The translations under genes and the position numbers were made by a program. A DNA stretch of 64,000 bases from Alisma plantago-aquatica (Eukaryota > Streptophyta > Magnoliopsida > Alismatales > Alismataceae): NCBI GenBank assembly GCA_963693085.1, contig OY856412.1, forward strand, positions 1,061,916,744 to 1,061,980,743, given 5' to 3'. The notes under the pieces were generated by a model. It ran no database searches. It was not told the DNA's origin and saw only the letters and a list, made by a program, of their open reading frames with translations. Below, piece by piece: positions 1 through 10,747 of the stretch (positions are counted from its first letter, which is position 1; each line of letters opens with the position of its first letter).

Positions 1-3000
1 TCTATGGATTATGAGTAGTTTTCCATATCAGGCATGGGGAGTAGCGTCATATCCACAATAAACTAGATCTATTTCTATATGATAATACTTGTTAGATGGT
101 TTTTATTTGGATTGTCACATGACTTGAACGACTTGATATCTTGTTTTTGTTGAATATTAGTCTTAGGTGATGAGATCCCAGACCCCAAGGCTTGGACAAC
201 CAAACAAATGCACAAAGCTCTAGATGATATTTTGAAAGGAGATTTTTTGGCATGATAGGGCAAGGATTTGTAAACACCAAAATCAATGGGTTTGCAATAA
301 CTTTGACTTTTGTAAATGCATTTGAGGATGTTTTTGCATACCTCCATCTATCATGTTTTATCGCCATATATTTGATCGATCTATTTTTCATAGGCTTTGG
401 TGGTAAAACCCATAACCTCTATATCCTTTATCATTGAATCAATCTCAACTTTTCAATTGCTTGTTTTCCAATCTTGCTTTTTCCTTGTTGCAAACACTTC
501 TTGAATCAATCTTGTTTTCCAATTGAGTGTTATCCAAACACCTCTCCTTTTCAAACTTAAGGTTAGCGAAACAACCTCTTCTAACTTCTAGTCAAACAAG
601 TCTTAACCAGAGCATACATTACCACCTCTCATCCTTAGGTATTAGGTAACATTGAAGACATACACTTCCATGCATTTCACTTATTATATTACCTCAAACT
701 CCAGGTCTATCTCTATTAAGAACACTCTCAGATTTCATCATCATGGTGACCAAACTCAACCTGGTATAACTTGTAAGTTCTACATAGCTCATCATAGAAA
801 CTTCCTCATAAGGGGACTACCTCATTCCTCTTAGTGTTTGCAAGTCATCCATCATTCATTCACTTTACCAGAGTAGATATCTTCTCTATCCCCATTTCTC
901 GTGGCAACATTCCAACCTACATCATCTCTTATCCTCGGTGTATGACATGCAAAATGTACTATCTCTCACCCCCATAACAAGAGGAAATAAGCATTTGGCT
1001 GCAGTCCAAATAGAAAGTTCTTCCTGTTCCAAGAGCAGAGATGGTACATCCCACCTTACCTATACACCTTTAAATCTAAGTTTCAACGTGCCACATATGT
1101 CTCTTCATCACAAACATTATGATATCAAATAGGTCTTGAAACTACTGAGGTTTATATCCTTGGTCATCTCCTCTAGGTCTATAGGGTACCGACTCTTTTG
1201 GGGTCATCCCTCTTCCCTCATGCATCAAGAAAGTGCCCTACTCATCTGCCCTTTGGGTCCCATGAGTTCCTAAAGGTGATCAATCTCCTAACCCATGGCC
1301 CTCAGACAATGATAGTTGTTACCTCCCGACCCTATGGTCATGTGCAACTGGGGAATTAGGCAACACCTACTTTCATCAGTCTTATCCCTACCTGACCCTA
1401 GGATAGACTTAGGATTCTCCATCACAGTACATGTTCACTTAGAACCTTACCCAAGTCTTCATCATCTCTCTTTTTGTATTCATGGGTTGACTCCCATCCT
1501 TTCATTGGGATCATGGCAACCTGCCTACCTTGGTCAAGCCTCATATCAGTTACCTTCATGGTAGCACATCCATATGCACATAGAGATGGATATCTATGGG
1601 TCTGTAGATTCAATCTCATACCATGTACTTTTCACTTAACTTCTCAAGATCCTATGAGACCTCTTTAGGTTACCCTAAACTAACCAATCTGATATACACC
1701 CTACCAAGAGTGTCCCTCTCCTAGGGTGGGAGGAAAACTATCTCTTGACCACAAGGTCACAAAAGCCCTAAGGTCTAGGGTTTACATCCACATGAGCCTA
1801 CTCCACCCTAGTAAGCTATTAAGGCATAAGAAGATCACCTATTGAACCATGCTAGGTCATACTTGTCCTCTTTCCTCAAAGTTGTATCAAGATCATACCT
1901 TTCTTTATCAACAACCTAGCTGTGAGGGGTTCATCAAACATACTTTAAACTGAAGGGGCTTCCCTTTTTCCTTTATTCATGAGGCGTACCATGTTCGAAA
2001 CTATAGAAACTTAACTCTCATCATGAGCATTAGGTATACCACTTCCCCTCTTAGGCCTAGGAACCCTAGGTTCACTGCATGCTCTGTCTACAAACCAAGC
2101 ATGAAAAAGGCATGACACACACTCCTTGTCATACTTCAACCCAAGCAACACTTAGTGTTGGGTCCTCCTTAAGGACAACCAACAAGGTACAGGGCCTCAT
2201 AACCTGCTATTAAACCTTTCTTCTTCCTAACTCAAAAGGTGAACATCTCTACCATAGGCACGTAGATACCAGAAGCTTCATCTTTTCTCAAGGGTTTGGT
2301 CCCTCTAAAGACAACCAAGGTATCAAAAAATTTCAGAGATTGATCATGAGACAACCACTATCATCCATTGTTCAGGGTTTTAGGCTTCCAACCTTCTTGC
2401 TGGGTTTCCTGCTCTCTCTAGAGCTAACCCCACATCCAGCCTCACCATCAGAGGTCCTTTCTTCATGAAGGATCACCCCCAAAAGCATGCTCTATGTGGT
2501 TGAAGCCTAGGTTCGAACTTATGGTTTCTCAAGATCATCCCTAACCCTTTATGCTCCATCATAATTCCTTATCCAGGGTTTCATCCTACTGTCAGCACTA
2601 TGACATGCCCTAGGTGCTAGCTATGCCCTACTTGCACAAGCCCATAGGGTTTCTATGGTCCTTCACTAACGTCATCATCCAAAGAGCTATCATGTACTCT
2701 AACATGCATGACCCTTCCCAGGGTTGGGGTTGCCAAAGGTGCTAGGTCACCCATGGATCCTATGGCATCCCAAAGGCATGTCCTTTAAAACACCTGGTCC
2801 AACTCATCTTCTCTATAACCTTCACTTAGGGTTAGGGTTAACATCATCCTCAGAGGATGTTCCAGGTTTCTACTTGTAATGGAGATCTCTATCTCTAAGA
2901 CTAACTTATCCTCCTAACAAGAAGGTCTAGCCTCAGGTCTCTTCTGAGGACATGACATCTTATGTCATACGTCCTAAGCATGTATCTATTATTTCTTTTG

Positions 3001-3430
3001 CACTTAATCTATTAAGCTTATGTCCATGACATCTTATTTACATGCCTTTCATTAATTTAGTGGAGGATTCCTTAAACCTTATTAACCTTACCCATACCTC
3101 AAGAGGGTGAGGAGAAGAAAGAAAACCCTAATCCTTTAGGTCCTTATCAGAATTTTGTGATGAGAAGGGATGAATAAGATGAGAAGTCCTAAAGGTATCT
3201 TATTTCGATTCATACCCTAAGACTTTGGCCAGGCGGTCACACAGGTCCGGGAGTCCTCGTATTCTGACTAGCAGTGCGGAGGAAAATCTTGCCAGCCCCC
3301 GGTCGTGATCCCTTTCTAGACACCTCCGTCTTTCGGATACTCCTCTAATAACTCCCTTGGGTTCTATGGAGTTTGTAAAAATTTAATAATTATTAATGGT
3401 TAAATGAGGAACCTACGCTCTGATACCAAA
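1..3430 (-). other. Internal region of a minus-strand LTR element, no recognisable coding
   Basis: This stretch lies on the internal side of the primer-binding site at 3417-3428, so it should be the leader and gag side of an element read on the minus strand. No gag, protease or pol motif is visible on either strand; the longest open frames are under 100 codons and resemble nothing I know. An autonomous Gypsy element would normally show gag close to the PBS. The simplest reading is a non-autonomous derivative with a large non-coding interior (LARD-like), or a fully decayed gag. The left end of the element is outside the window. Confidence 0.5.
3417..3428 (-). other. Primer-binding site, initiator tRNA-Met
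   Basis: The minus strand reads TGGTATCAGAGC, the 12-nt complement of the 3' end of plant initiator tRNA-Met. It is separated by two bases from the LTR end at 3431. It fixes the element's orientation (minus) and marks the adjacent LTR as its 5' LTR. Confidence 0.85.
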
Positions 3431-5339
3431 TGTTACGACCCCACCTCCCGATAACCCCCAATTAAGGGAGACCAAGGGGTTGAGCCGCACCCATTAGTCC
3501 CGGATCAAAGGTTCGACATATAACCATAAACAATTATTAAATTCTAACAGACTATGCTGAAAATGGTAATAAAATTTTTCTTTACATACCTTTTGAAAAC
3601 TTGGATCTCTAAACTTCTATCCACACTGATACTAATCTATCTAATCCTCCTTTGTACTTTAATTCTCTTTTAGCATCACATGTGCCACTTTACTGTTTAT
3701 TCTTTTCATTGTACCTAAAACGCCGACAAACAAAACGTCGGTCAGCCGAAGCTGGTATGTGGGGGAAACAGATAATCATGCAACTATGATAACCATGTAA
3801 ACATTAAATTAATCATTTAACAACCAAGATTATGCTTTAAGCCAAACTACTCAATCCACACCTATTCACAACTCTGTGTTGTCCCTATAAGGACTTATAT
3901 GGTACCTCTATAAAGGTGACTTGACGGACCTACCCTCTAGGCAGCCAAAGTCTTTCATGACCTGATGGACCTACCCTCTAGGTAGCCATGTACTAGGTCA
4001 GCCATTACGACACAGAGGGGAATACTGATTGATCTAGAAGGCATATACATTATGTGATAGTCGTAGTCACTTTATAATTGCAAGAAATAAATAAACATTC
4101 AACAGTTTAGTTGCATTCAATGCGATTAAACATATGGAAATCCATCGGAAAACCTAAAGCGGTTATTCATAATCGTAACCACATACCTGATCCATAGTAA
4201 CTTGATGTCCATGCATTAACATTCAACACAATTAACAAGCAATCAACAATATCCTGAAAATAATGCATAACATTCAAGTGTCATTGTTTTATTCAAAACA
4301 TCCTCAAGATCAACTTGGATTCCACCTTATGATTTCTAGGCTAACCTTAGGGGTTTATTAGGGTTTTAGCCTTCATTATGCATTTATCTCTTTTAATGCT
4401 CATTTAGTTCACAAACTTTAATTTCTGCATCATAGGCACAATTGAACGTCAATTAAGTCTAATATGTTTCTTTTATACTAAAACTATTATCTTTATCCTT
4501 TTAGATCATATCCAAAACATTGAGGCTAATTATCATCTTCAATTTCTTCCAAATTGACAAATCATATTTCATTATAGTTCAACTCACATATATGAACCTT
4601 ATTTATCACTATTTCCACTTTTATACACTAGGAAACACTAATTATCCAAATAATTCACATTAAAGATCTTTGGTACTCAATTATCATCATATTTCTATTT
4701 TATTCGTCGATTTGTACAATTAAAACCATTAGAATTCATATCAACATAAATTAGGGTTTCTAATCCCATTAAGGCATATTCATGTACATAGAACCCTAAA
4801 TTAAACCAACTATATAAAAAGATCATCTTTTTAAATCCTATTTTCACTTTTATTAACCATTGGCTTGAATTATCCAAATAACGTAATTAAGTCCATTTAT
4901 CATCAAATCTAAGGGTTTTTCCTTAATTAACTCATTAAAGATGATAACTTTATGTACTTTTCACATTTCAAGTATATTTATGCATAACAACTCTAAATTG
5001 GACTAATCACGTGCAAAGTTATTCCTTTTTGAACATAATGTACGTTTTTACATTTAACAGGTTAACATCAACCCTAAAGGTCCATTAAACCCTATTAAAC
5101 ACATTAATCATATCAAATTAGGGTTCCTTAATCTTTAAAGTATTAAAGATGATTACTTCCATTAATTTTCGGATTTAATATAGAATCAGACTTTAAACAT
5201 AATTTATTTGGATTCCTCTCGTTCTGAGGATCAACTTTCATATATAACTTTTTGTCATCCGAACTACGAATCTTAAGTTACGAATTTTGCAAGAAAAACA
5301 CTTACTTGGCCAATAGCATGCTGACACGTCAGCATAGCC

Positions 5340-5905
5340 ATGCAACGCGGATCGCTTTTGGGAAATATAATGCAAAGACCATTTTACCCTCGGTTAAGTA
5401 ATTGGATCTTCAGCCCTTAGAGGGGCAATATCGTCCAATGCGGGTCTTTGCCTCCTTCAACCTTGCGCAGCCAGAGCCGCGTCGCCCTAGCCGCGTTCTG
5501 CAGCATCGCGCCGGCCCTTCTTCCCTCTCCGGGCCGCCATCCACGCCAGCAAGGGCTCTCCTTCCTCTGCCATGGCCTAGAGCACCTGGTGTGCCCCCAA
5601 TCTGCAGCCATCAGGGTCATCTTCAGCGCCCCCAACTGGCGTCGTTTGGCAAGCCGTGCAGCCTATTGCTGGTACTCTGCGCGAGTTCGGTTGCTACAGC
5701 ATGCAGGCCAGACCTTCTCAGGTCGTCGGGGAGCTACCAAGCTTTCACCATAACGAGGCCATGGTTCTTCATGGCTCCGGGGTGCATCATCCCCCCCATG
5801 GTTAGGGTTTTCATGATGAAGACCAAGAAGAAGATAGGGAAGGCATTGGGAGGTGCGGAAACTCTCTGGAACTTGTCCCAAAGTCGCTACCCCTTTCATA
5901 TAGGG
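5340..5905 (-). other. GC-rich block inside the AT-rich LTR
   Basis: About 550 bp of clearly GC-rich sequence sits inside the 3.3-kb AT-rich LTR, just downstream of the candidate TATA boxes on the minus strand, so it would be the start of the element's transcript (R-U5). Both strands have open frames here (168 codons at 5402-5908 on +, 72 and 78 codons on -), as expected by chance in GC-rich DNA. None resembles a known protein. It may be an old captured gene fragment or simply the compositionally distinct R region. Confidence 0.4.
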
Positions 5906-5936
5906 TGAGAAACGAAAACATGAGTTGTATATACAC
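5890..5936 (-). promoter_or_regulatory. Candidate LTR promoter (TATA boxes, minus strand)
   Basis: On the minus strand TGTATATACA lies at 5936-5927 and CCTATATG near 5904-5897, directly upstream of the GC-rich block. This would give a U3 of roughly 830 bp and a long R-U5. No transcript data; the call rests on motif and position only. Confidence 0.35.
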
Positions 5937-6463
5937 GGCTCAAAGAGCCCCTTTCCTAAAAGGAACCATATTCCTTCAAGGATAAGAAAGCCTTATCTCT
6001 CTTCTTAATCTTTTTGATATCCTCTTTTCCTTAATCATTAGGAATTCGAAATTCCTCTCCTTTACTTTCTTTATTTGCCTTTTTAGTATTTTCTTTTTCT
6101 TTCCTCTTTATTGGGACTCCTTGGATCCCAAGGCACTCTATTATTTCGAAATTCATTTTATTGGAATACTCATTATCTTTCTTAATGCACCTATATGCAT
6201 TATTTTGCATTGTCATGTTTATTTCTTATTAAGATATCTCTTTTTGAGAATTTCTCTTTATTTCTCTTTTATTTCCCTCATTGGTATTCCTTTTATCAAT
6301 AGAAATCTTTGGGATACGGAATTGCCCCAAGACATCTCATTTATGCCTCTTTCCACTTATTTTCCCCATTTTATCATTATTTTCTAATTTCTTCCTTCAT
6401 AAAGAAATACTTAATTAATCTTTTCTTTTCTTATTGCTTTCTTTATGCAACTTTGTACTCCTT

Positions 6464-6490
6464 GGAACCCAAGGAACCCAAGGAACCCAA
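6464..6490. repeat. Short tandem repeat, 3 x 9 bp
   Basis: GGAACCCAA is repeated three times without interruption (6464-6472, 6473-6481, 6482-6490) inside the U3 of the minus-strand LTR. Confidence 0.9.
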
Positions 6491-6760
6491 GAGGCATGAA
6501 ATCCTCTTTGGATTTGCCTTCTAGAGGTTTCCACATATTTCTTTTCTCGAATACTCAATTATCCATTTACTAATTGAATTTCCTTTGTTATTTTCTTTTT
6601 ATTGGGCCCAATAGCCAATAAAGCCCACAACTCAAATAACAAGGCTATTTTAAAAGAAATCCAATTATTCTCAACCAAATATATGATTATTTGTTCAAAC
6701 ATCTTTAATATGAGAAATTATATTTCTCACCACTTGAACCCAAAAATTGGGGTTATAACA

Positions 6761-7641
6761 GGGTGTGTCGCCCGACACCTCTGTATCGGGCTAGGCCTCT
6801 GACAGATATCGGGCAGGAGAGCTACTACATCCTGTCGCCCTTCTACATTAAGGAGGCGACACCTATCTTTTATTTTTGTTATTTAATTCTTTATTATATG
6901 CAATGTATTAAACTCTTTAATGTTAATGGAAATAGAAAGGTTTAATTACTTGTGCTCTATGCTTGGTGTAAAATGTTGGATGACTGTTCTGTTTAATATC
7001 TGAACGCTAGCTTGCATGATTTGGATCGCGTTTCGATTAGCTACCGAACCATTTTTCCTGTCACAACAACTTCGAGAGTCGTGTTGTGGCTCTAGCGTTT
7101 GGTCCGATTATGGAGTACGAGAGTGCCTGGAACGGAGCTGTTTCTGTAACATTCCACTCTAACCAAAGCCCAGCAACCTCGAGAGGGGTGTTGATGTAGA
7201 GGTTAGAGGTACCCGCTCTGAGAGGAGGGGTGCAGGGTGTTACTACTGCCGCTTGTTTTACTATAGTATTATCCTTCGTACCTTGCCTCTGCTATAGTCT
7301 TTATCTTTCTGCTTCTGTTGCATGAAAACCCCTAAAAATTGCTAAATGCCTAAAATCTTAAATCTCTCTTGTAGCTCCATTTGGATATAGTTTTCTTGTT
7401 TTATTTCATGACATCTTGTTGTTCCCTTTCGGGAATTTATATCTCTTTATACCCATCGGAGTGTAGCGTGTCGTTTCATGGTTCTCAACACTACCCCCTT
7501 GTCCCTGTGTTCGACCCCGTATGACTACTTCGACCCCGTAAGCAAAGTTGCGGGGGCCTAGAAGGATTCAGGTTTATAAATGTGAGAGCTCAACTACCTC
7601 AAATCCGCCTCCACTTTTAGATGCACAATTTAGGCCGGTCA
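6761..7641 (+). repeat. Athila-1 5' LTR, 3' part only
   Basis: Aligns without net gaps to 16877-17757 of the 3' LTR (881 bp each). I count about 32 substitutions by eye, near 3.6%. The left boundary is the insertion point of the 3.3-kb-LTR element. Ends ...GGTCA, six bases before the PBS. Confidence 0.95.
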
Positions 7642-7647
7642 ACTTTC

Positions 7648-7666
7648 TGGCGCCGTTGCCGGGGAC
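7648..7666 (+). other. Primer-binding site, tRNA-Asp
   Basis: TGGCGCCGTTGCCGGGGAC is complementary to the 3' end of plant tRNA-Asp(GUC) and is the usual primer site of the Athila/Tat group. It lies 6 bp after the LTR end. Confidence 0.9.
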
Positions 7667-8299
7667 AAGGCAATAACGGTACTGTAGATGAACCCGAATC
7701 CACTAACTACACCCCAGTGCCTCAAGCTTAGAAATGAGTTTGACAACACTCTTTTTCTTTCTTTTCTTAGCATTATTCTTTGCCTTAAAGTTAAAATTCA
7801 ATTTTCTAAACTTGGTTTTCTATGCCTTTTCAGGAACTCTGAAGAACTGTGACCTGTGCCGCCAAGCTTTGAGACCATGTCTCGCTGCGGGAAGTCTCTT
7901 TCTGAGAGTGAATGTCAGGGCCGAGGCGGGAGGTCGAGCCTGCCTAGCTTGGTTGGTCATCTCTCTACCTACATAAAGAGACAGGATACCATCATCAACA
8001 AACTGGTGCAGAACACACTCCCTAACCCTGGGGCTCTGAATTCAATGCAGTGCCAGATGGCCAGCTTGCAGATGCGCCAGCGTGAGGTAGATCAACGACT
8101 AACCCAGATGGCTTCTCTGATGGAAAATCCTACAATAAAAGCACTCCCACACCCAGAATCTGCCGTAATGGCGATACTGAGGTCTGGAAGGACGCTGGAG
8201 CGCCCTGATGAAGCCAGGCCCGAGCCCGAGCAAAGGCCTGAGGGTGGGGATCCAGTAGAAGGAGAAGAAAGACATGCAGATGTCCGAGAGTCTGCTTAA
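7667..8299 (+). pseudogene. Athila-1 gag remnant (C-terminal tail only)
   Basis: Gag would form the virus-like particle. Only its C-terminal end is recognisable: from about 7856 the frame reads a Gln-rich helical stretch (MASLQMRQREVDQRL around 8068-8112) and then AILRSGRTL near 8167-8193, a motif typical of the end of Athila gag. Athila gag usually spans several hundred residues, so most of it, including the capsid core, has been lost between the PBS and about 7850. A TAA at 8297-8299 stops the frame. The same frame continues directly into the protease region, so gag and pol were one open frame. No zinc knuckle is visible. Confidence 0.7.
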
Positions 8300-9505
8300 G
8301 GGTTCCCTGAGGAGCTATCTGGCAGAAGGAATGCCTACGCTCCTAGGATTCCGTTCCCGTACAAACTAATAAAGGCGAATCTGAAGAAGCGTCATGAGAA
8401 GTTCATGGAGTCAATCAGGAAGCTGCATCTCGAAGTGCCCTTCCTTGACGCGTTGGAAGAAATGCCTACGTACGCCAAGTTCCTCAAGGACCTTATCACA
8501 AAGAAGAGAAGGGGAGGAAGGACAGAGACAGTGCAACTAGCTTCCACCTCCTCCTTCTTCCTGAAGCCCGACATGCCAAATAAGAGAAGGGATCCCGGAG
8601 CTTTCACAATCCCATTCGCCATCAGAGACAATGTCGAGCGCAAGGGTCTAGCAGACTTGGGGGCAAGCATCAGCCTCATGCCTCTAAGTTTCACACAAAG
8701 GATGGGCTTGACCGACATGGTTGGAACCAGCATGCAGATTCAACTGGCAGACCACACCTTTAAAAGACCCGTTGGCATTGTCGAAGATGTGCCGATAAGG
8801 ATTGGTGATTTCTTCATCCCTTGCGACATAGTCGTCATAGACATAGCTGAAGACCCCCGATGTACGATCATCTCTGGGTGCCCCTTCTTGGCAACAGGGA
8901 GAGCGCTGGTTGATGTTTCCGAGGGGATGATCACTTTAAGGGTCAGAAACGACCATATGGACTTCAAGCTGAAAGAAATAATGAGGAGCCCGTCCATCTC
9001 TGAATCAGCACAATTCGCAGATAGCTACAATAAATTCTGCGAGGAGATAGAGGAAGACATCTGGACAGTAGACCCCCTCTTGAGGGCTATAAACTGTAAA
9101 GATCCTGACCTCAAAGATCCCGAGGTCGCAAAGCATCTCAACCTTTTCAGCCATTCTGGGGAAGGCTCGCAAGAAGAAGATATGGCGGTGGAGTCTGCGA
9201 TGTATGTCTCTCTAGAGAAAGCGCCTCAGGAGAAGACACCCATACCACAACCAGAGTTAAAAATGTTACCAGAGGGCCTGAAGTACGAATTCTTAGATGA
9301 AGAGCATAGAAACCCCATCATCGTGAACACCGATCTTTCGAGCAGCCAGCTAGACCGACTCCTTGAAGAGTTAAGACTCCACAGGGGGGCTATAGGATAC
9401 TCGGTAGATGATATCAAAGGCCTTAGCCCCGCCTTGTGCATGCATCACATCAACTTGGAAGAATCTTCCAAGCCTCTGGCTCAACCCCAGAGGAAGATGA
9501 ACTAG
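8300..9505 (+). pseudogene. Athila-1 aspartic protease region of pol
   Basis: This continues in the gag frame. The part before the protease carries the basic, Tyr-rich linker typical of Athila (LEEMPTYAKFLKDLI around 8453-8497). The protease active site is DLGAS at 8654-8668, with Leu in place of the usual Ser/Thr, which is normal for Athila. The strands around it (SLMPLSFTQRMGL; later GCPFLATGRALVDV) are well preserved. The linker to RT contains the conserved CMHHI block near 9437-9451. A TAG at 9503-9505 interrupts the frame immediately before RT. Function would be polyprotein maturation inside the particle; this copy is dead because of stops on both sides. Confidence 0.85.
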
Positions 9506-10747
9506 ATGCTCAAGGAGGTCGTCAAGAAAGAGGTAATAAAGCTTAGGGATGCGGGGATCATTTACCCAATCAGCGACAACAATTGGGTAAGTCCGATCCA
9601 CGTAGTGCCCAAAAAGGGCGGGATGACGGTGGTTAAGGGTGAGAAGGGTGATGAGGTGGCGGTGAGGACTGTCACCGGCTGGCGGATGTGCATAGATTAC
9701 CGAAAGCTTGATCAGGCTACCAAAAAGGATCATTTTCCGCTACCTTTTATTGACCAAGTTCTTGAAAGGTTAGCACATCATGATTTCTTTTGTTTTCTTG
9801 ATGGTTTTTCAGGTTTTTACCAGGTACCCATCTTACCCGACGATCAAGAGAAAACAATGTTCACCTGCCTTTACGGCACTTATGCCTTTCAAAGGATGCC
9901 CTTCGGACTCTGTAACGCCCCCGCCACCTTTCAACGATGCATGATATCAATGTTCTCAGATTTTCTAGAAGACATCGTGGAAGTTTTCATGGACAATTTT
10001 TCCATCTATGGGAAGGACTTCGATAGCTGCCTGAAGAATATGTCATTGGTCCTTCAGAGGTGCGAGGAGAAGAGCCTAGTTCTGAACTGGGAGAAGTGCC
10101 ATTTCATGGTGCGGGAGGGCATCGTCCTTGGGCATAAGATCTCAAACCGTGGGATCGAAGTGGACGCAAGCAAGGTTGAAGCAATATCCAAGCTTCCTCC
10201 ACCAAGATCCGTGACGGGGGTGCGAAGCTTCCTCGGGCACACGGGATATTACCGAAGATTCATCAAGGACTTTTCAAAGATCTCCAAACCACTGTCAAGT
10301 CTTCTGGTAAAAGATGCTGAATTTGTTTTCTCTAACGATTGTCTCAGTGCTTTTCAGGCCCTAAAAGACGCTTTAACCTCACCATCTATCCTTCAAGCAC
10401 CAGAATGGGGTTTACCTTTTGAGCTGATGTGCGATTCTAGCGACTACGCGGTTGGCGCGGTCCTGGGGTAGAAAAAGGATAAAAAGCACCATGTGATCTG
10501 CTACGCTAGTCGCACGCTAGACGAAGCTCAGGTGAACTACACGACCACTGAGAAGGAGATGCTAGCGATCGTCTTCGCGTTTGATAAATTCAGGTCGTAT
10601 CTCGTTGAAGCCAAGGTCAAGGTATACACAAATCACGAGGCTATAAAATACTTAATGCAAAAGAAAGACGCCAAGCCCATACTATTGAGGTGGGCCTTGC
10701 TACTCCAAGAATTCGACCACGAAATTATTGACAAGAAGGGCGCATGA
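9506..10747 (+). pseudogene. Athila-1 reverse transcriptase and RNase H, catalytic Asp mutated
   Basis: RT fingers and palm are clear: WVSPIHVVPKKGG near 9584, WRMCIDYRKL near 9681, FSGFYQVP near 9808, and PFGLCNAPATFQR near 9901. The active-site block reads FMDN at 9986-9997 instead of the xxDD that polymerase needs; the second Asp codon has become AAT. RNase H follows (CDSSDYAVGAVLG near 10432, [12 protein letters not shown] near 10549), but its third acidic residue is also Asn (YTNH, AAT at 10631-10633). A TAG at 10469-10471 splits RT from RNase H in the same frame. The frame ends at 10745-10747, where one extra T at about 10745 shifts it. Both Asp to Asn changes are G to A. Confidence 0.9.

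Larger units (their letters stand above)
3431..6760 (-). repeat. 3.33-kb LTR (5' LTR of the minus-strand element)
   Basis: The + strand begins TGTTACGACCCC and ends GGGGTTATAACA, which are inverted copies of each other apart from two bases, with TG...CA ends. On the inner side the PBS follows after 2 bp. On the outer side the sequence switches abruptly into the Athila-1 LTR, which is seen uninterrupted at 16877. The size, the iMet PBS and the TGTTACGACCCC terminus suggest the Del/Tekay lineage of Ty3/Gypsy, but no pol is available to confirm it. The partner LTR must lie left of the window. The LTR is AT-rich except for a GC-rich block at 5340-5905. Confidence 0.85.

Noticed and set aside
3928..3987. 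Two copies of GGACCTACCCTCTAGG-type sequence 38 bp apart
   Set aside because: A short local duplication inside the LTR with no further structure. Noted but not informative.
5402..5908. 168-codon + strand open frame
   Set aside because: It lies antisense to the LTR's predicted transcript inside a GC-rich block with open frames on both strands. No motif or family resemblance.
7648..7666. tRNA gene fragments at the PBS sites
   Set aside because: Only 12-19 nt complementary to tRNA 3' ends, in the exact position of primer-binding sites next to LTRs. There is no tRNA body.
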